From positions 1 to 22,053 of the IMG/VR virus record IMGVR_UViG_3300042691_036597: a DNA stretch of 22,053 bases; one strand, given 5' to 3'. A program made the position numbers and the translations under genes. Below, piece after piece: positions 8,218-14,995 of the stretch. Under the pieces are notes generated by a model that did not search any database, was not told the origin of the DNA, and was given only the letters and a program-made list of their open reading frames with translations. Each line of letters begins with the position of its first letter. The first letter of the stretch is position 1. Origin of the DNA: a virus.

Positions 8218-8238
8218 TCCTGAGTCAGACGGTACAAT

Positions 8239-8274
8239 GGGGCCATCCCGTAAATGGGGTGGCCCCTATTCTTT
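8239..8274 (+). terminator. rho-independent terminator after capsid gene
   Basis: GGGGCCATCCC (8239-8249) can pair with GGGGTGGCCCC (8256-8266) to form an 11-bp stem with one T-G wobble and a 6-base loop (gtaaat). A T-rich run, tattcttt, follows (8267-8274). It lies in the only clear gap of this part of the window (8218-8284). Partial termination here would give the capsid gene more transcript than the genes after it. Confidence 0.7.
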
Positions 8275-8284
8275 GGAGAGCAGC

Positions 8285-8836
8285 ATGACGATGTCGGAAG
8301 AACATATCTCGGCGGCCCTCCTGTTCGGCACCGAGATCACGCCGGAGCGATTCGAGCTTGTGCCGCCGTGCCCGTGGCTGGAGTCGCTGCGCCGGAAGAC
8401 CGGGATGCCGGACCTATTCGTGTACCGGCACCGGAAGACCGGCAAGTTCGGGCTGGCGCAGTGGGCGGTGAAGCCCAAGGTGTTTGGTCAGGACATCGCG
8501 GTCGCCACGGAGATCTGCCTGTTCTCGGGTCCTCCGGGCCACAACCCGGCGGACCTGCCCAGCATGGAGTGGCTCCTCTGGCGGTGCAAGCCGGAGGAGG
8601 AGATGATGGACGAGATGAAGAAGGGACGGCTTCGGAAGTACAGCGAGAAGCAGTCGGCGCTGATCGACCGCAAGAACATGCTGGACGACATGGAGAAGGT
8701 GCTTCGGAAGCGCAATCTGGATGAGGCCGCCGACAAGCTGAGTCTAGATGATGTGCCGGACGATGGGCCGGAGCTGGACCAGATGCGCGAACTCCTGAAC
8801 TGGGCCATGAAGGACCGGATCATCTCGACGGGCTGA
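8285..8836 (+). CDS. hypothetical protein
   Basis: 183 aa from ATG 8285, chosen because GGAGAG (8275-8280) lies just upstream. An in-frame ATG at 8237 falls within the terminator hairpin and is unlikely. The N-terminal half is compact, with aromatic and Pro/Cys residues (FELVPPCPWLESLRR, GMPDLFVYRHRKTGKFGLA). The C-terminal half (about 105-183) is a charged, helical, coiled-coil-like segment. It sits between the capsid and adaptor genes, where decoration, capsid-stabilising or connector genes are usual, but I do not recognise the family. Confidence 0.75.
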   Translation: MTMSEEHISAALLFGTEITPERFELVPPCPWLESLRRKTGMPDLFVYRHRKTGKFGLAQWAVKPKVFGQDIAVATEICLFSGPPGHNPADLPSMEWLLWRCKPEEEMMDEMKKGRLRKYSEKQSALIDRKNMLDDMEKVLRKRNLDEAADKLSLDDVPDDGPELDQMRELLNWAMKDRIISTG

Positions 8837-8839
8837 ACC

Positions 8840-9883
8840 ATGCACTCATCAGGCTCCATCCTCAAGACGTACTGCGAGAAGGTCCGGCACTACCTTGATG
8901 ACCCGGACCTGGACGCCAAGTACGACGACAACTACCTGGTGCGGTTCTTCCTGCCGAGCGCGATGACCGACGTCATCTCCCGCGTCTCCCAGATGTCCGA
9001 CGCCCAGATCGTCTCGGCCTTCAACCTGACGCTGGCTCCCGGCACGAACCAGTACAAGCTGCCGCCGGCGGTCGCGCAGGTGCTGAGGATCGGAACCCTC
9101 GAGGCGTCGACGGGCCTGTTCATCGAGGACATGAAGCCGCGCAACCGGTTCAACATGCTCGGCACCAACTGGTCGATCCACGGCAACTCGATCGTGTTCG
9201 AGCCGTCCGTGGACACGGCGAAGACGGTGACCGTGGTGTTCGTGCCGAGCGGCGACGTGATGTGCCACTACGTGTCGACGGCGACAGGCCAGTTGACCGG
9301 TACGGCCGAGTTCGTGATGCCGTCCACGGTGAGCCTGGGTTCGCTCGACAAGCGCCCGAACGCCTACCAGGGTTGCTATCTGCGGATCTTCGGGACCAAC
9401 CAGACCGACGAGGTCGTGGTCTCCTCGCACAATGCCGCCACCCGGACCCTCGGTCTTTCGTTTGCGCCCGTCAACACGGCCGGCGTCGGACAGGTCTACA
9501 GCTACGAGGTGGTGCCGTTCCTGATGGAACCGATGATCGACGCGATCTCGATCAGCGCCGCGATGCGCGCGGGCGTCGGACGCAAGATCAATCAGGCCCA
9601 CATGCAGGCGCTCGCGCTCGCGTACAAGCAGGCCATCAAGACCGCGCACGACACGCTGGCCAACATGAACGGCCGCGTCGGCAAATACTTCGCCGGAGAC
9701 ACCGTAGACGCCAGCCCTTACTTCTACGTCGGCGCCAGCATGGGTGGTTCCAGTTCGCCGGTAGCCAGCCTGTGCAACAACTGCGCCAGCGAGACAACCC
9801 TGCAGGAAGTCCTCGTCAACGTGAACTTCATCCAGGCCCAACTTGATGGCCAAGGCATCAACGGAGGGCTCTGGTACTCTTGA
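8840..9883 (+). CDS. head-tail adaptor (tail tubular A / gp6-like)
   Basis: 347 aa, starting 3 nt after the previous stop. The N-terminus has the pattern seen in short-tailed phage adaptor proteins: a helix, YLDDPD, then DNYLVRFFLPSAMTDVISRV. In T7 gp11-like and HK97 gp6-like families a 'YLnDpd...s.d.Ll.yLN.A' stretch occupies this place. A beta segment with LPPAVAQVLRIG follows, like the 'LPaDf..l.rV' of those families. The protein then runs through a beta-rich insertion (about 130-230) into a helix (NQAHMQALALAYKQAIKTAHDTLA) typical of the ring-forming region. Adaptors form a 12-fold ring under the portal. The stop overlaps the next start (TTGA). Confidence 0.65.
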   Translation: MHSSGSILKTYCEKVRHYLDDPDLDAKYDDNYLVRFFLPSAMTDVISRVSQMSDAQIVSAFNLTLAPGTNQYKLPPAVAQVLRIGTLEASTGLFIEDMKPRNRFNMLGTNWSIHGNSIVFEPSVDTAKTVTVVFVPSGDVMCHYVSTATGQLTGTAEFVMPSTVSLGSLDKRPNAYQGCYLRIFGTNQTDEVVVSSHNAATRTLGLSFAPVNTAGVGQVYSYEVVPFLMEPMIDAISISAAMRAGVGRKINQAHMQALALAYKQAIKTAHDTLANMNGRVGKYFAGDTVDASPYFYVGASMGGSSSPVASLCNNCASETTLQEVLVNVNFIQAQLDGQGINGGLWYS

Positions 9884-11064
9884 TCACGACACGCCCATAC
9901 AACCCTGTGAAGGACGATCTGTTCCTATATCAGGATCAGTTGTGGACGTGGGACAGCGGAAGCGCGACCATCAAGACTCCGTACGCATGGAACCCTTCAT
10001 GTTCTCTGTACGGCTACCGGCGGTCTCTTGAAGGCCTCGTGGCACCTCTCCGAACCTTGAGCACCTGGTACCCCCTCGGAGGGGGCTATCCAAACATAAC
10101 CAGCGGTTCGGATGCGGAAGCGGTAGACGCTGTGAATCCGCTTGCGGATCCTGCCAATCTCCCGCTTTGGAAGAACTCGTTTCCTCCGACATCTCGGATG
10201 ATCTCCAAGAACCATCTGGTTCTTTGCACTCATTGCTTCAACTTGCAAGTCACTAACAGGCAAAACCTGCTAAACCAGACGTTGGCCGGGCTTTATCCAG
10301 CCGGTGGTTATCTCGACACGGTGATGCGTCTACGCTTCATAGACGGGGACAACAACGTCATCGAGCTTCCGAAGAGTTCCTTTGAATATCCGTATGTCCG
10401 GGATGAACCTCCGCAGCCCCCCATTGAACCTCAGAAAGTAAAGAAAGGGGTAGCCATGGTCTACGGATACACGGGGGACACCGCCATATCCGTGCTGACG
10501 AATGGAAGTTTCCCCTTGAATCCCATCACATCGATTCATGCGGGCTCGATTCCTCCCAGGCAGAACCTCTTCTATCTGAACGCTGGAAACATGGTTCTCT
10601 GTGAAGTTGTCAACTGTGGTGCTGGAACCGGAGGGGCCTTCTATCCCACGGGGGTCGGTGACAGTCAGGGGGCTACAGGCATAACCCTTCAGGATGCTTA
10701 CCCATCCGACGACCCCTTTCTGCACGACAGTGGTAGTCTGTTTCTTTATCCTGTAAAGGCCCCCTCTAGTGTTGCGGCCGGAGACGGAATCATGGGCGTC
10801 GTGTTCGGGCACATACGAACCAACTATGGAGACCCCCTCTACGAACAAGCACCTATCAAGCCTGCTTGGATAACTAAGCAACCTGCGTGGACGGATCCCA
10901 ACCCCCAAGATCTGCAGGAGTTTCGGCAATACTGGATCAACCGTGGTTATCCGTATCCTGAGATTCTCAAGATTGATCCCGGAGCTGAGAAGAAGCGCGT
11001 GACCAAGACCCAGATCGACGATTTGGATACGCAGGTCTCCGGCTTATTGTCTCTATTTAGCTGA
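9880..11064 (+). CDS. hypothetical virion-region protein, low GC, TTG start
   Basis: 394 aa. The start is TTG 9880, overlapping the previous TGA in a TTGA tetranucleotide and supported by GGAGGG at 9863-9868 (11-nt spacing). The protein is rich in Pro, Tyr, Gly and Asn, with little predicted helix except near the C-terminus (KTQIDDLDTQVSGLLSLF), and is probably beta-sheet or extended. Base composition differs from neighbours: 26/60 G+C in 10201-10260 and 32/60 in 10321-10380, against 39/60 in 2041-2100 inside terL. That suggests later acquisition or a different evolutionary source. The family is not recognised; a neck or tail-surface role is a guess from position. Confidence 0.8.
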   Translation: MITTRPYNPVKDDLFLYQDQLWTWDSGSATIKTPYAWNPSCSLYGYRRSLEGLVAPLRTLSTWYPLGGGYPNITSGSDAEAVDAVNPLADPANLPLWKNSFPPTSRMISKNHLVLCTHCFNLQVTNRQNLLNQTLAGLYPAGGYLDTVMRLRFIDGDNNVIELPKSSFEYPYVRDEPPQPPIEPQKVKKGVAMVYGYTGDTAISVLTNGSFPLNPITSIHAGSIPPRQNLFYLNAGNMVLCEVVNCGAGTGGAFYPTGVGDSQGATGITLQDAYPSDDPFLHDSGSLFLYPVKAPSSVAAGDGIMGVVFGHIRTNYGDPLYEQAPIKPAWITKQPAWTDPNPQDLQEFRQYWINRGYPYPEILKIDPGAEKKRVTKTQIDDLDTQVSGLLSLFS

Positions 11065-11073
11065 GAGGTTTCC

Positions 11074-11916
11074 ATGTCCCTGAATGGCCCCGTTCGTCCG
11101 ATCCGTTATTTTGCGAGCCCGGCACCTGCTCCGCAACCCACAAGCAGCTTCGGTATCGGCGAACTTGTCGTGTGCCCGGGGACCGGGCGCATGTGGATTG
11201 CCAAGTCCGGCACACTAGGGGACGTCTCTCAGGTCCTGCCGTACGTGCGAACCGACGACGGTGTGACCGCCGTTCAAGCCGTCAACTCCACCGGCAACCT
11301 TCTGATTCAGCGTCCGGCCGGAGCCACCGGCGGCGAGGTCAACTTCTTCAACAACCTCGTCGTCGACCCCGCGGGCATCCGGTTCGGAAACCTTACTCAG
11401 CTTACCACTAATTCAGGCCCGCTTCTCTGCAAGCCTCGAAATTATGCCCCTTATACAGACGGCGAAGTGTTTGTTCCCCCCTTCCCCCTCAAGTATGTGC
11501 TTAGTGCGGATGTGACCTTGGGAACAACTCCGACGGTCATCGCGGACCTGACATACACGGCTCCGAGTACCGAGAACTACAGCATTCCGTACCGGTTCAA
11601 TCTGGGCGCGACCTTCTACCACAACAACCAATTCACCGTGCATGTCGGATTTGTTCGCTACGCAAGTGCCAGTGTTTACGGAACACAGGTCAGCACCTCG
11701 ATCCATTGCCAGCAGGGGGGTTATGTGCAGGCCAATCTTGAATGGTATGGAGAGTTGAATTATGGGGCATACGCCCAGAAGCTCGAGGTCGTGGCCTTTG
11801 CAGATGTGTCGGGCGTGGTCATGAAGCAACTGCCCGGAACCTCCGGTTTCCCTGAGTATCTTCCGGTTCTGAGCGCCAATGCGGCCACGTACCTGAACAT
11901 CGAGCGAAGGGGCTGA
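11074..11916 (+). CDS. putative tail fibre/virion decoration protein
   Basis: 280 aa, GAGAGG at 11063-11068 before the ATG. Residues about 25-60 (FGIGELVVCPGTGRMWIAK followed by GTLGDV) resemble the 'GELai.t.dgrlwik..dG.v' module found at the N-terminus of phage fibre and receptor-binding proteins. A related version occurs in the 74-aa gene at 12741. The rest is beta-rich, with many Thr, Val, Tyr and Asn, ending in a possible jelly-roll-like domain (about 140-280). Its position between the adaptor and the other fibre-like genes agrees. Receptor binding is inference. Confidence 0.7.
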   Translation: MSLNGPVRPIRYFASPAPAPQPTSSFGIGELVVCPGTGRMWIAKSGTLGDVSQVLPYVRTDDGVTAVQAVNSTGNLLIQRPAGATGGEVNFFNNLVVDPAGIRFGNLTQLTTNSGPLLCKPRNYAPYTDGEVFVPPFPLKYVLSADVTLGTTPTVIADLTYTAPSTENYSIPYRFNLGATFYHNNQFTVHVGFVRYASASVYGTQVSTSIHCQQGGYVQANLEWYGELNYGAYAQKLEVVAFADVSGVVMKQLPGTSGFPEYLPVLSANAATYLNIERRG

Positions 11917-11922
11917 GCCCCG

Positions 11923-12744
11923 ATGAGCAACGAGCGGCTCAACGACGCCAACCGCGAGTTCGAGCAGATCGAGCCGCGGTTCTCCGACGACCTGGTGCGC
12001 CGGGTCACGGACAGCTTCCAGATCCGCACGATCACTCCCGGCCTCAAGTTCATCGGGACCACGGCCTACACCTCGCCCGGCTCCCCTCCGCAGCTCGGCC
12101 CGTCCCCGATTACCAATGTGTTCGTCGGCGGATCCGGCGGCCAGGGCGATCCCGGCACGGTCATCTACAACATCATCAACAACCCGCCGAATCCGACGGT
12201 CCCGAACCCGGGCACCGAACCGCCGATCGGCCCAGAGGAGCGCATCCGCTACTCATGCCTGTCAGGCCTGTGCATCCAGGATCCGAACGGCGCGTTCCTT
12301 GGGATCGACGAGTGCCTGCAGTCCGGCTGCGGATCCGGCGGTGGCGGCGGAGGCGGCGGCGGAACCGGATGCGATTGCGGTTTCGGTGTATCGCACACGG
12401 TCTTCGAGGCCCAGATCACCGGGACCTCCGCCGGACCTCTCACCGTCTCCGGCCGCACCTACTGGCAATACACCTGGTCCGAGGTCGGAGGCGCCCGCAC
12501 CAGCACAGCTCTCGGGTCGGCCGTCAACCAGTACGAGATCTCGGTCGACGACGACGGCGACAACAGCCCGCCGGCGACGGCCACGCTCGCCCGCAAGCGG
12601 ATCCCGAACGGCGAGAACGTCGCCATGTACATCAGCGATCTCGGCGTCCCTTGGTTCGTGCAGGAGAACCCGCTCACCGTCGTCTGCGTCTCCAACCCCA
12701 CCCTGACAATCGACGGCGGAGCCTACGTAGGAGCCACCCCGTGA
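11923..12744 (+). CDS. Cys-motif, glycine-hinge virion protein
   Basis: 273 aa, starting 6 nt after the preceding stop. It has three parts. The N-terminal part is a charged helical segment (1-40), then a Pro/Gly/Asn-rich linker (about 45-107). The middle is a small Cys module at about 110-135 (YSCLSGLCIQDPNGAFLGI followed by DECLQSGC), joined by a run of nine glycines to CDCGFG. The C-terminal part is a beta-domain (about 155-273). The Cys module resembles short disulfide-type repeats of the form C-x-x-G-x-C-x-x-D-P-x-G that I associate with structural proteins of environmental phages and viruses. The glycine run is probably a flexible hinge. The stop overlaps the next GTG start. Confidence 0.7.
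   Translation: MSNERLNDANREFEQIEPRFSDDLVRRVTDSFQIRTITPGLKFIGTTAYTSPGSPPQLGPSPITNVFVGGSGGQGDPGTVIYNIINNPPNPTVPNPGTEPPIGPEERIRYSCLSGLCIQDPNGAFLGIDECLQSGCGSGGGGGGGGGTGCDCGFGVSHTVFEAQITGTSAGPLTVSGRTYWQYTWSEVGGARTSTALGSAVNQYEISVDDDGDNSPPATATLARKRIPNGENVAMYISDLGVPWFVQENPLTVVCVSNPTLTIDGGAYVGATP
12343..12366 (+). repeat. GGN codon run (glycine hinge)
   Basis: Tandem GGC/GGT/GGA codons give nine consecutive glycines between the Cys module and the CDCG segment of the 11923 gene. Mixed codons suggest the run is kept for the protein rather than being a fresh slippage tract. Confidence 0.7.
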
Positions 12745-12965
12745 CCGACATCCTCCACAAGTACAACGGCGTCGCCGGCAAGGTCCCTTTGGGCACTGAG
12801 CTCTCCACCCGTGAGCTCGCCATCAACACCGCCGACGGCCGACTGTTCACGAAGAAGCAGGATGGTACAGTGGTGCTCATCGGGCCAGGCCCCACGATCT
12901 ACTCCGGCACGACCGTCCCGAGCGCAGGCCTCGGCGTGAACGGCGACCTTTACTTCAAGTATTGA
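12741..12965 (+). CDS. 74-aa Mtd_N-like fibre module, GTG start
   Basis: The GTG start at 12741 overlaps the preceding TGA (GTGA) and has TAGGAG at 12728-12733, seven bases upstream. The core, ELAINTADGRLFTKKQDGTV, is close to the 'GELAiNtaDGkLFtKd.dGtVv.l' module found at the N-terminus of many phage tail-fibre and tropism-determinant proteins (Mtd N-terminal-like). Here the module stands almost alone, with only a short tail ending GVNGDLYFKY. It may be a small attachment or decoration subunit. An ATG-only gene finder would miss it. Confidence 0.75.
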   Translation: MTDILHKYNGVAGKVPLGTELSTRELAINTADGRLFTKKQDGTVVLIGPGPTIYSGTTVPSAGLGVNGDLYFKY

Positions 12966-12972
12966 GGCTTCC

Positions 12973-13413
12973 ATGGCTGACAACGTTGGATACACACCCG
13001 GAGCCGGAGCAACGGTCGCAGCCGACGAGATCGGCGGCATCCTCTTCCAGCGCGTGAAGCCATCAGTGGGGGTGGACGGCACTGCTGTCGATGTCAGCGA
13101 CTCCAATCCCATGCCGGCGCAGGTGACCGGCGAACTGCTCGAGGCCGTCGAGGCCCTCCGCATGGCCGTCCAGTCCCTCAACCGCAACCTGTCCCAATTG
13201 ACGCTCGACAATGCATATCGCGTTCGCGCCGTGCTCGACAGTTCCACCGCCGGTCTTTCCGTCTCAGGCGTTTCCACGGTGACATCCGTGAGCAACGTGA
13301 CCACCTTGAACAGCCTCTCGAATCTGGGTACGACGTTTCAGGCTTCCGATCTACCCCCACTGATTTCGCACATCGCAGCCGACGGGCTTCGCGCAAACAT
13401 CTCGGTGACCTAA
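12973..13413 (+). CDS. putative neck/fibre-associated virion protein
   Basis: 146 aa, GAGG just upstream of the ATG. The N-terminal region (IGGILFQRVKPSVGVDGTA then VDVSDSNPMPAQ) is of the kind seen in phage virion proteins: 'vKv.lG.dGtavDvs...PlPv'. The middle is a helix (about 58-85: LLEAVEALRMAVQSLNRNL). The C-terminus is a Ser/Thr/Val-rich beta stretch. The gene holds two copies of the repeated 10-mer, at 13064 and 13352. They are the only two that do not use the SGG/TPT codon register. Its stop shares one base with the next start (TAATG). Confidence 0.7.
   Translation: MADNVGYTPGAGATVAADEIGGILFQRVKPSVGVDGTAVDVSDSNPMPAQVTGELLEAVEALRMAVQSLNRNLSQLTLDNAYRVRAVLDSSTAGLSVSGVSTVTSVSNVTTLNSLSNLGTTFQASDLPPLISHIAADGLRANISVT
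13064..13074 (+). repeat. CAGTGGGGGTG motif copy 4
   Basis: Full 11-base form in the 12973 gene, in a different register from most copies (Ser-Val-Gly-Val). Confidence 0.9.
13352..13362 (-). repeat. CAGTGGGGGTA motif copy 5
   Basis: Minus strand; the last base is A instead of G. It encodes Leu-Pro-Pro-Leu in the 12973 gene, again off the usual register, 288 bases from copy 4 and opposite to it. Confidence 0.88.
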
Positions 13414-14840
13414 TGACCACTACCAATGGAAACCGCCGAATCCTCGATCTCAAGCGTTGGGAGCTCTGTTCATTTGTGCCCATCGCCACAGGCACCGGAT
13501 CTTTCACGATCCTGAGCCGCCACATTGACCCGGTCGTGATGTATTTCCCCCCCAGCCTGTCGACCCCCTACATCTACTACATCGGGGAAGACGGGTTTTC
13601 GACGCATTCGGCCCATGGGTTGCTCAACAATCCGGCCGCCGGGTCCGCCGGTGCTGCCTCGGCATTCGGACCTTCCGGCACTTGCCCAGTCAACGGGACA
13701 ACGACCTCAGTTCAAATCAACGAATCGCTTCCCCGCGACCTGCGGGGCTACAAGATTCGCATCACCGCGGGCCCTGCTGCCGGGGAAACAAGAACCATCG
13801 CATCCAACACGATCGGCCTCGCAGGCGCCGTCAACGTGACCACCGCATTCTCGACGGCCCCGACAACCGCCAGTTCCTACCAGCTGATCACGCCGCGCTT
13901 CTGGGTCATGTGCCACGGTTCCACGGGTGGCAATAGTTTCAGAATGTACGACTGGGCTACCAACGTCTGGACCGCCATGGCCAATGCACCGGCTTCCTTC
14001 GGAACGGATGCCAAGATGGTGGCCACGCCGTCATTCCTCGATGACGACTACTACGCATTCGCCACGGGCACCGCGACCAGTGGGGGTGCATCCACCCTGA
14101 CCAACAGCGCCAAGAGCTGGACCACGAACCAGTGGACCAACTACCAGATCCGCATCACCGGCGGCACCGGCATCGGGCAGATCAGGACGGTGGCCTCGAA
14201 CACCGGAACCGTGATCACGGTGTCGGTCGCGTGGACGACGCAACCGGACGCGACGTCGACGTATTCGCTGGAAGGCAACGACGACTTCCTGTATCTGTTT
14301 GGAAACAACGCGACAACCACGTGGCGGTATCAGATATCCAGCAACAGCTGGACTTCTCGTGCTGCCCGTGGAGGTAGCGCCGGTGCGGGCTTGAGCGGCC
14401 AATGGATCTACGAGGTACTGGACGCGGATTGGAACGTCGAGAATACGATCAAGAACGGCCGATACATCTATAGTTTCCGAGGTGGATCCACCCAGAATCT
14501 GGACGTGTACGACATCGCCGGAAACTCGTGGACCACAAGCATCCCCCCCGCACTGTCTTCAGCAGAGGTGAATGGATCCGGGTGGAAATACTCGTACTCG
14601 AACGGGCAGATCTATGTGCTTCCGGGAGTGGGAGGAACCACCGGTGGAAACCGTGTGTTGAAGTTCGACATCCCGAAGAACCAATGGGAACCGTTCTCCC
14701 AGATGCACTACACGCAGTCGACGGCGGTGGTGGGTGACACGATGTTCAACGTCCGGTACAAGGACGGGGCCACCAAGATCGATTACGTATACATCATGTT
14801 GAACTCAAGCAACACGATGCTGCGCTGCATGGTGATCTGA
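13413..14840 (+). CDS. beta-propeller virion protein with duplicated domain
   Basis: 475 aa. Two similar segments, about residues 87-158 and 216-286, share the scheme Y-x-I-R-I-T-x-G-x-x-x-G-x-x-R-T-[IV]-A-S-N-T. In the first this reads YKIRITAGPAAGETRTIASN; in the second it reads YQIRITGGTGIGQIRTVASN. Each ends in T-[TP]-x-x-x-[AS]-S-x-Y-x-L. The second half has kelch-like blades: DDFLYLFGNNATTTWRYQ, GRYIYSFRGG, then WTTSIPP, and YVLPGVGGTTGGNRVLKF followed by NQWEPF. This suggests a propeller-type adhesin or tail-surface protein; receptor or glycan binding is inference. Confidence 0.72.
   Translation: MTTTNGNRRILDLKRWELCSFVPIATGTGSFTILSRHIDPVVMYFPPSLSTPYIYYIGEDGFSTHSAHGLLNNPAAGSAGAASAFGPSGTCPVNGTTTSVQINESLPRDLRGYKIRITAGPAAGETRTIASNTIGLAGAVNVTTAFSTAPTTASSYQLITPRFWVMCHGSTGGNSFRMYDWATNVWTAMANAPASFGTDAKMVATPSFLDDDYYAFATGTATSGGASTLTNSAKSWTTNQWTNYQIRITGGTGIGQIRTVASNTGTVITVSVAWTTQPDATSTYSLEGNDDFLYLFGNNATTTWRYQISSNSWTSRAARGGSAGAGLSGQWIYEVLDADWNVENTIKNGRYIYSFRGGSTQNLDVYDIAGNSWTTSIPPALSSAEVNGSGWKYSYSNGQIYVLPGVGGTTGGNRVLKFDIPKNQWEPFSQMHYTQSTAVVGDTMFNVRYKDGATKIDYVYIMLNSSNTMLRCMVI
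14078..14088 (+). repeat. CAGTGGGGGTG motif copy 6
   Basis: Full 11-base form, Ser-Gly-Gly-Ala at the start of the second duplicated domain of the propeller protein. Confidence 0.9.
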
Positions 14841-14992
14841 TGTTCCTGACGCTGCTCCAGTCCCAGGCGGCGGGCACCACGGCCTACATCAAGGTGTCCG
14901 GGACATGGCAGCCGGCGACCGTGTACATCAAGGTGTCGGGCACCTGGCAGGTTGCGACGTCGTTCATCAAGGTCTCTGGAATCTGGGAGTGA
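14840..14992 (+). CDS. 50-aa triple-repeat virion protein
   Basis: This small gene lies between two large ones. ATG 14840 shares a base with the previous TGA, and the stop lies 3 nt before the next ATG. The protein opens MFLTLLQSQAAG and then carries three tandem units around [YF]IKVSG-x-W, spaced about 15 residues: AYIKVSGTWQPA, VYIKVSGTWQVA and FIKVSGIWE. Such IKV-G-W repeats are found in phage structural proteins and make short beta-hairpins. The regular repeat and clean coupling on both sides support a real gene. Its function is unknown; a small fibre or collar piece is possible. Confidence 0.75.
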   Translation: MFLTLLQSQAAGTTAYIKVSGTWQPATVYIKVSGTWQVATSFIKVSGIWE

Positions 14993-14995
14993 CCG

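Noticed and set aside
8233-8238. TACAAT, a possible -10 promoter box before the terminator hairpin
   Set aside because: No -35-like sequence at 15-19 bases upstream and no extended -10; it precedes a terminator.
8237-8284. Earlier ATG start (8237) for the 8285 gene
   Set aside because: It would put the start inside the hairpin and has no SD; ATG 8285 has GGAGAG upstream.
10071-10085. CCCCCTCGGAGGGGG hairpin in the 9880 gene
   Set aside because: Six-bp stem without a T run, inside coding sequence (WYPLGGGYP).
11074-14840. Diversity-generating retroelement target in the fibre genes
   Set aside because: No reverse transcriptase, no template/variable repeat pair and no C-type lectin ending seen here.
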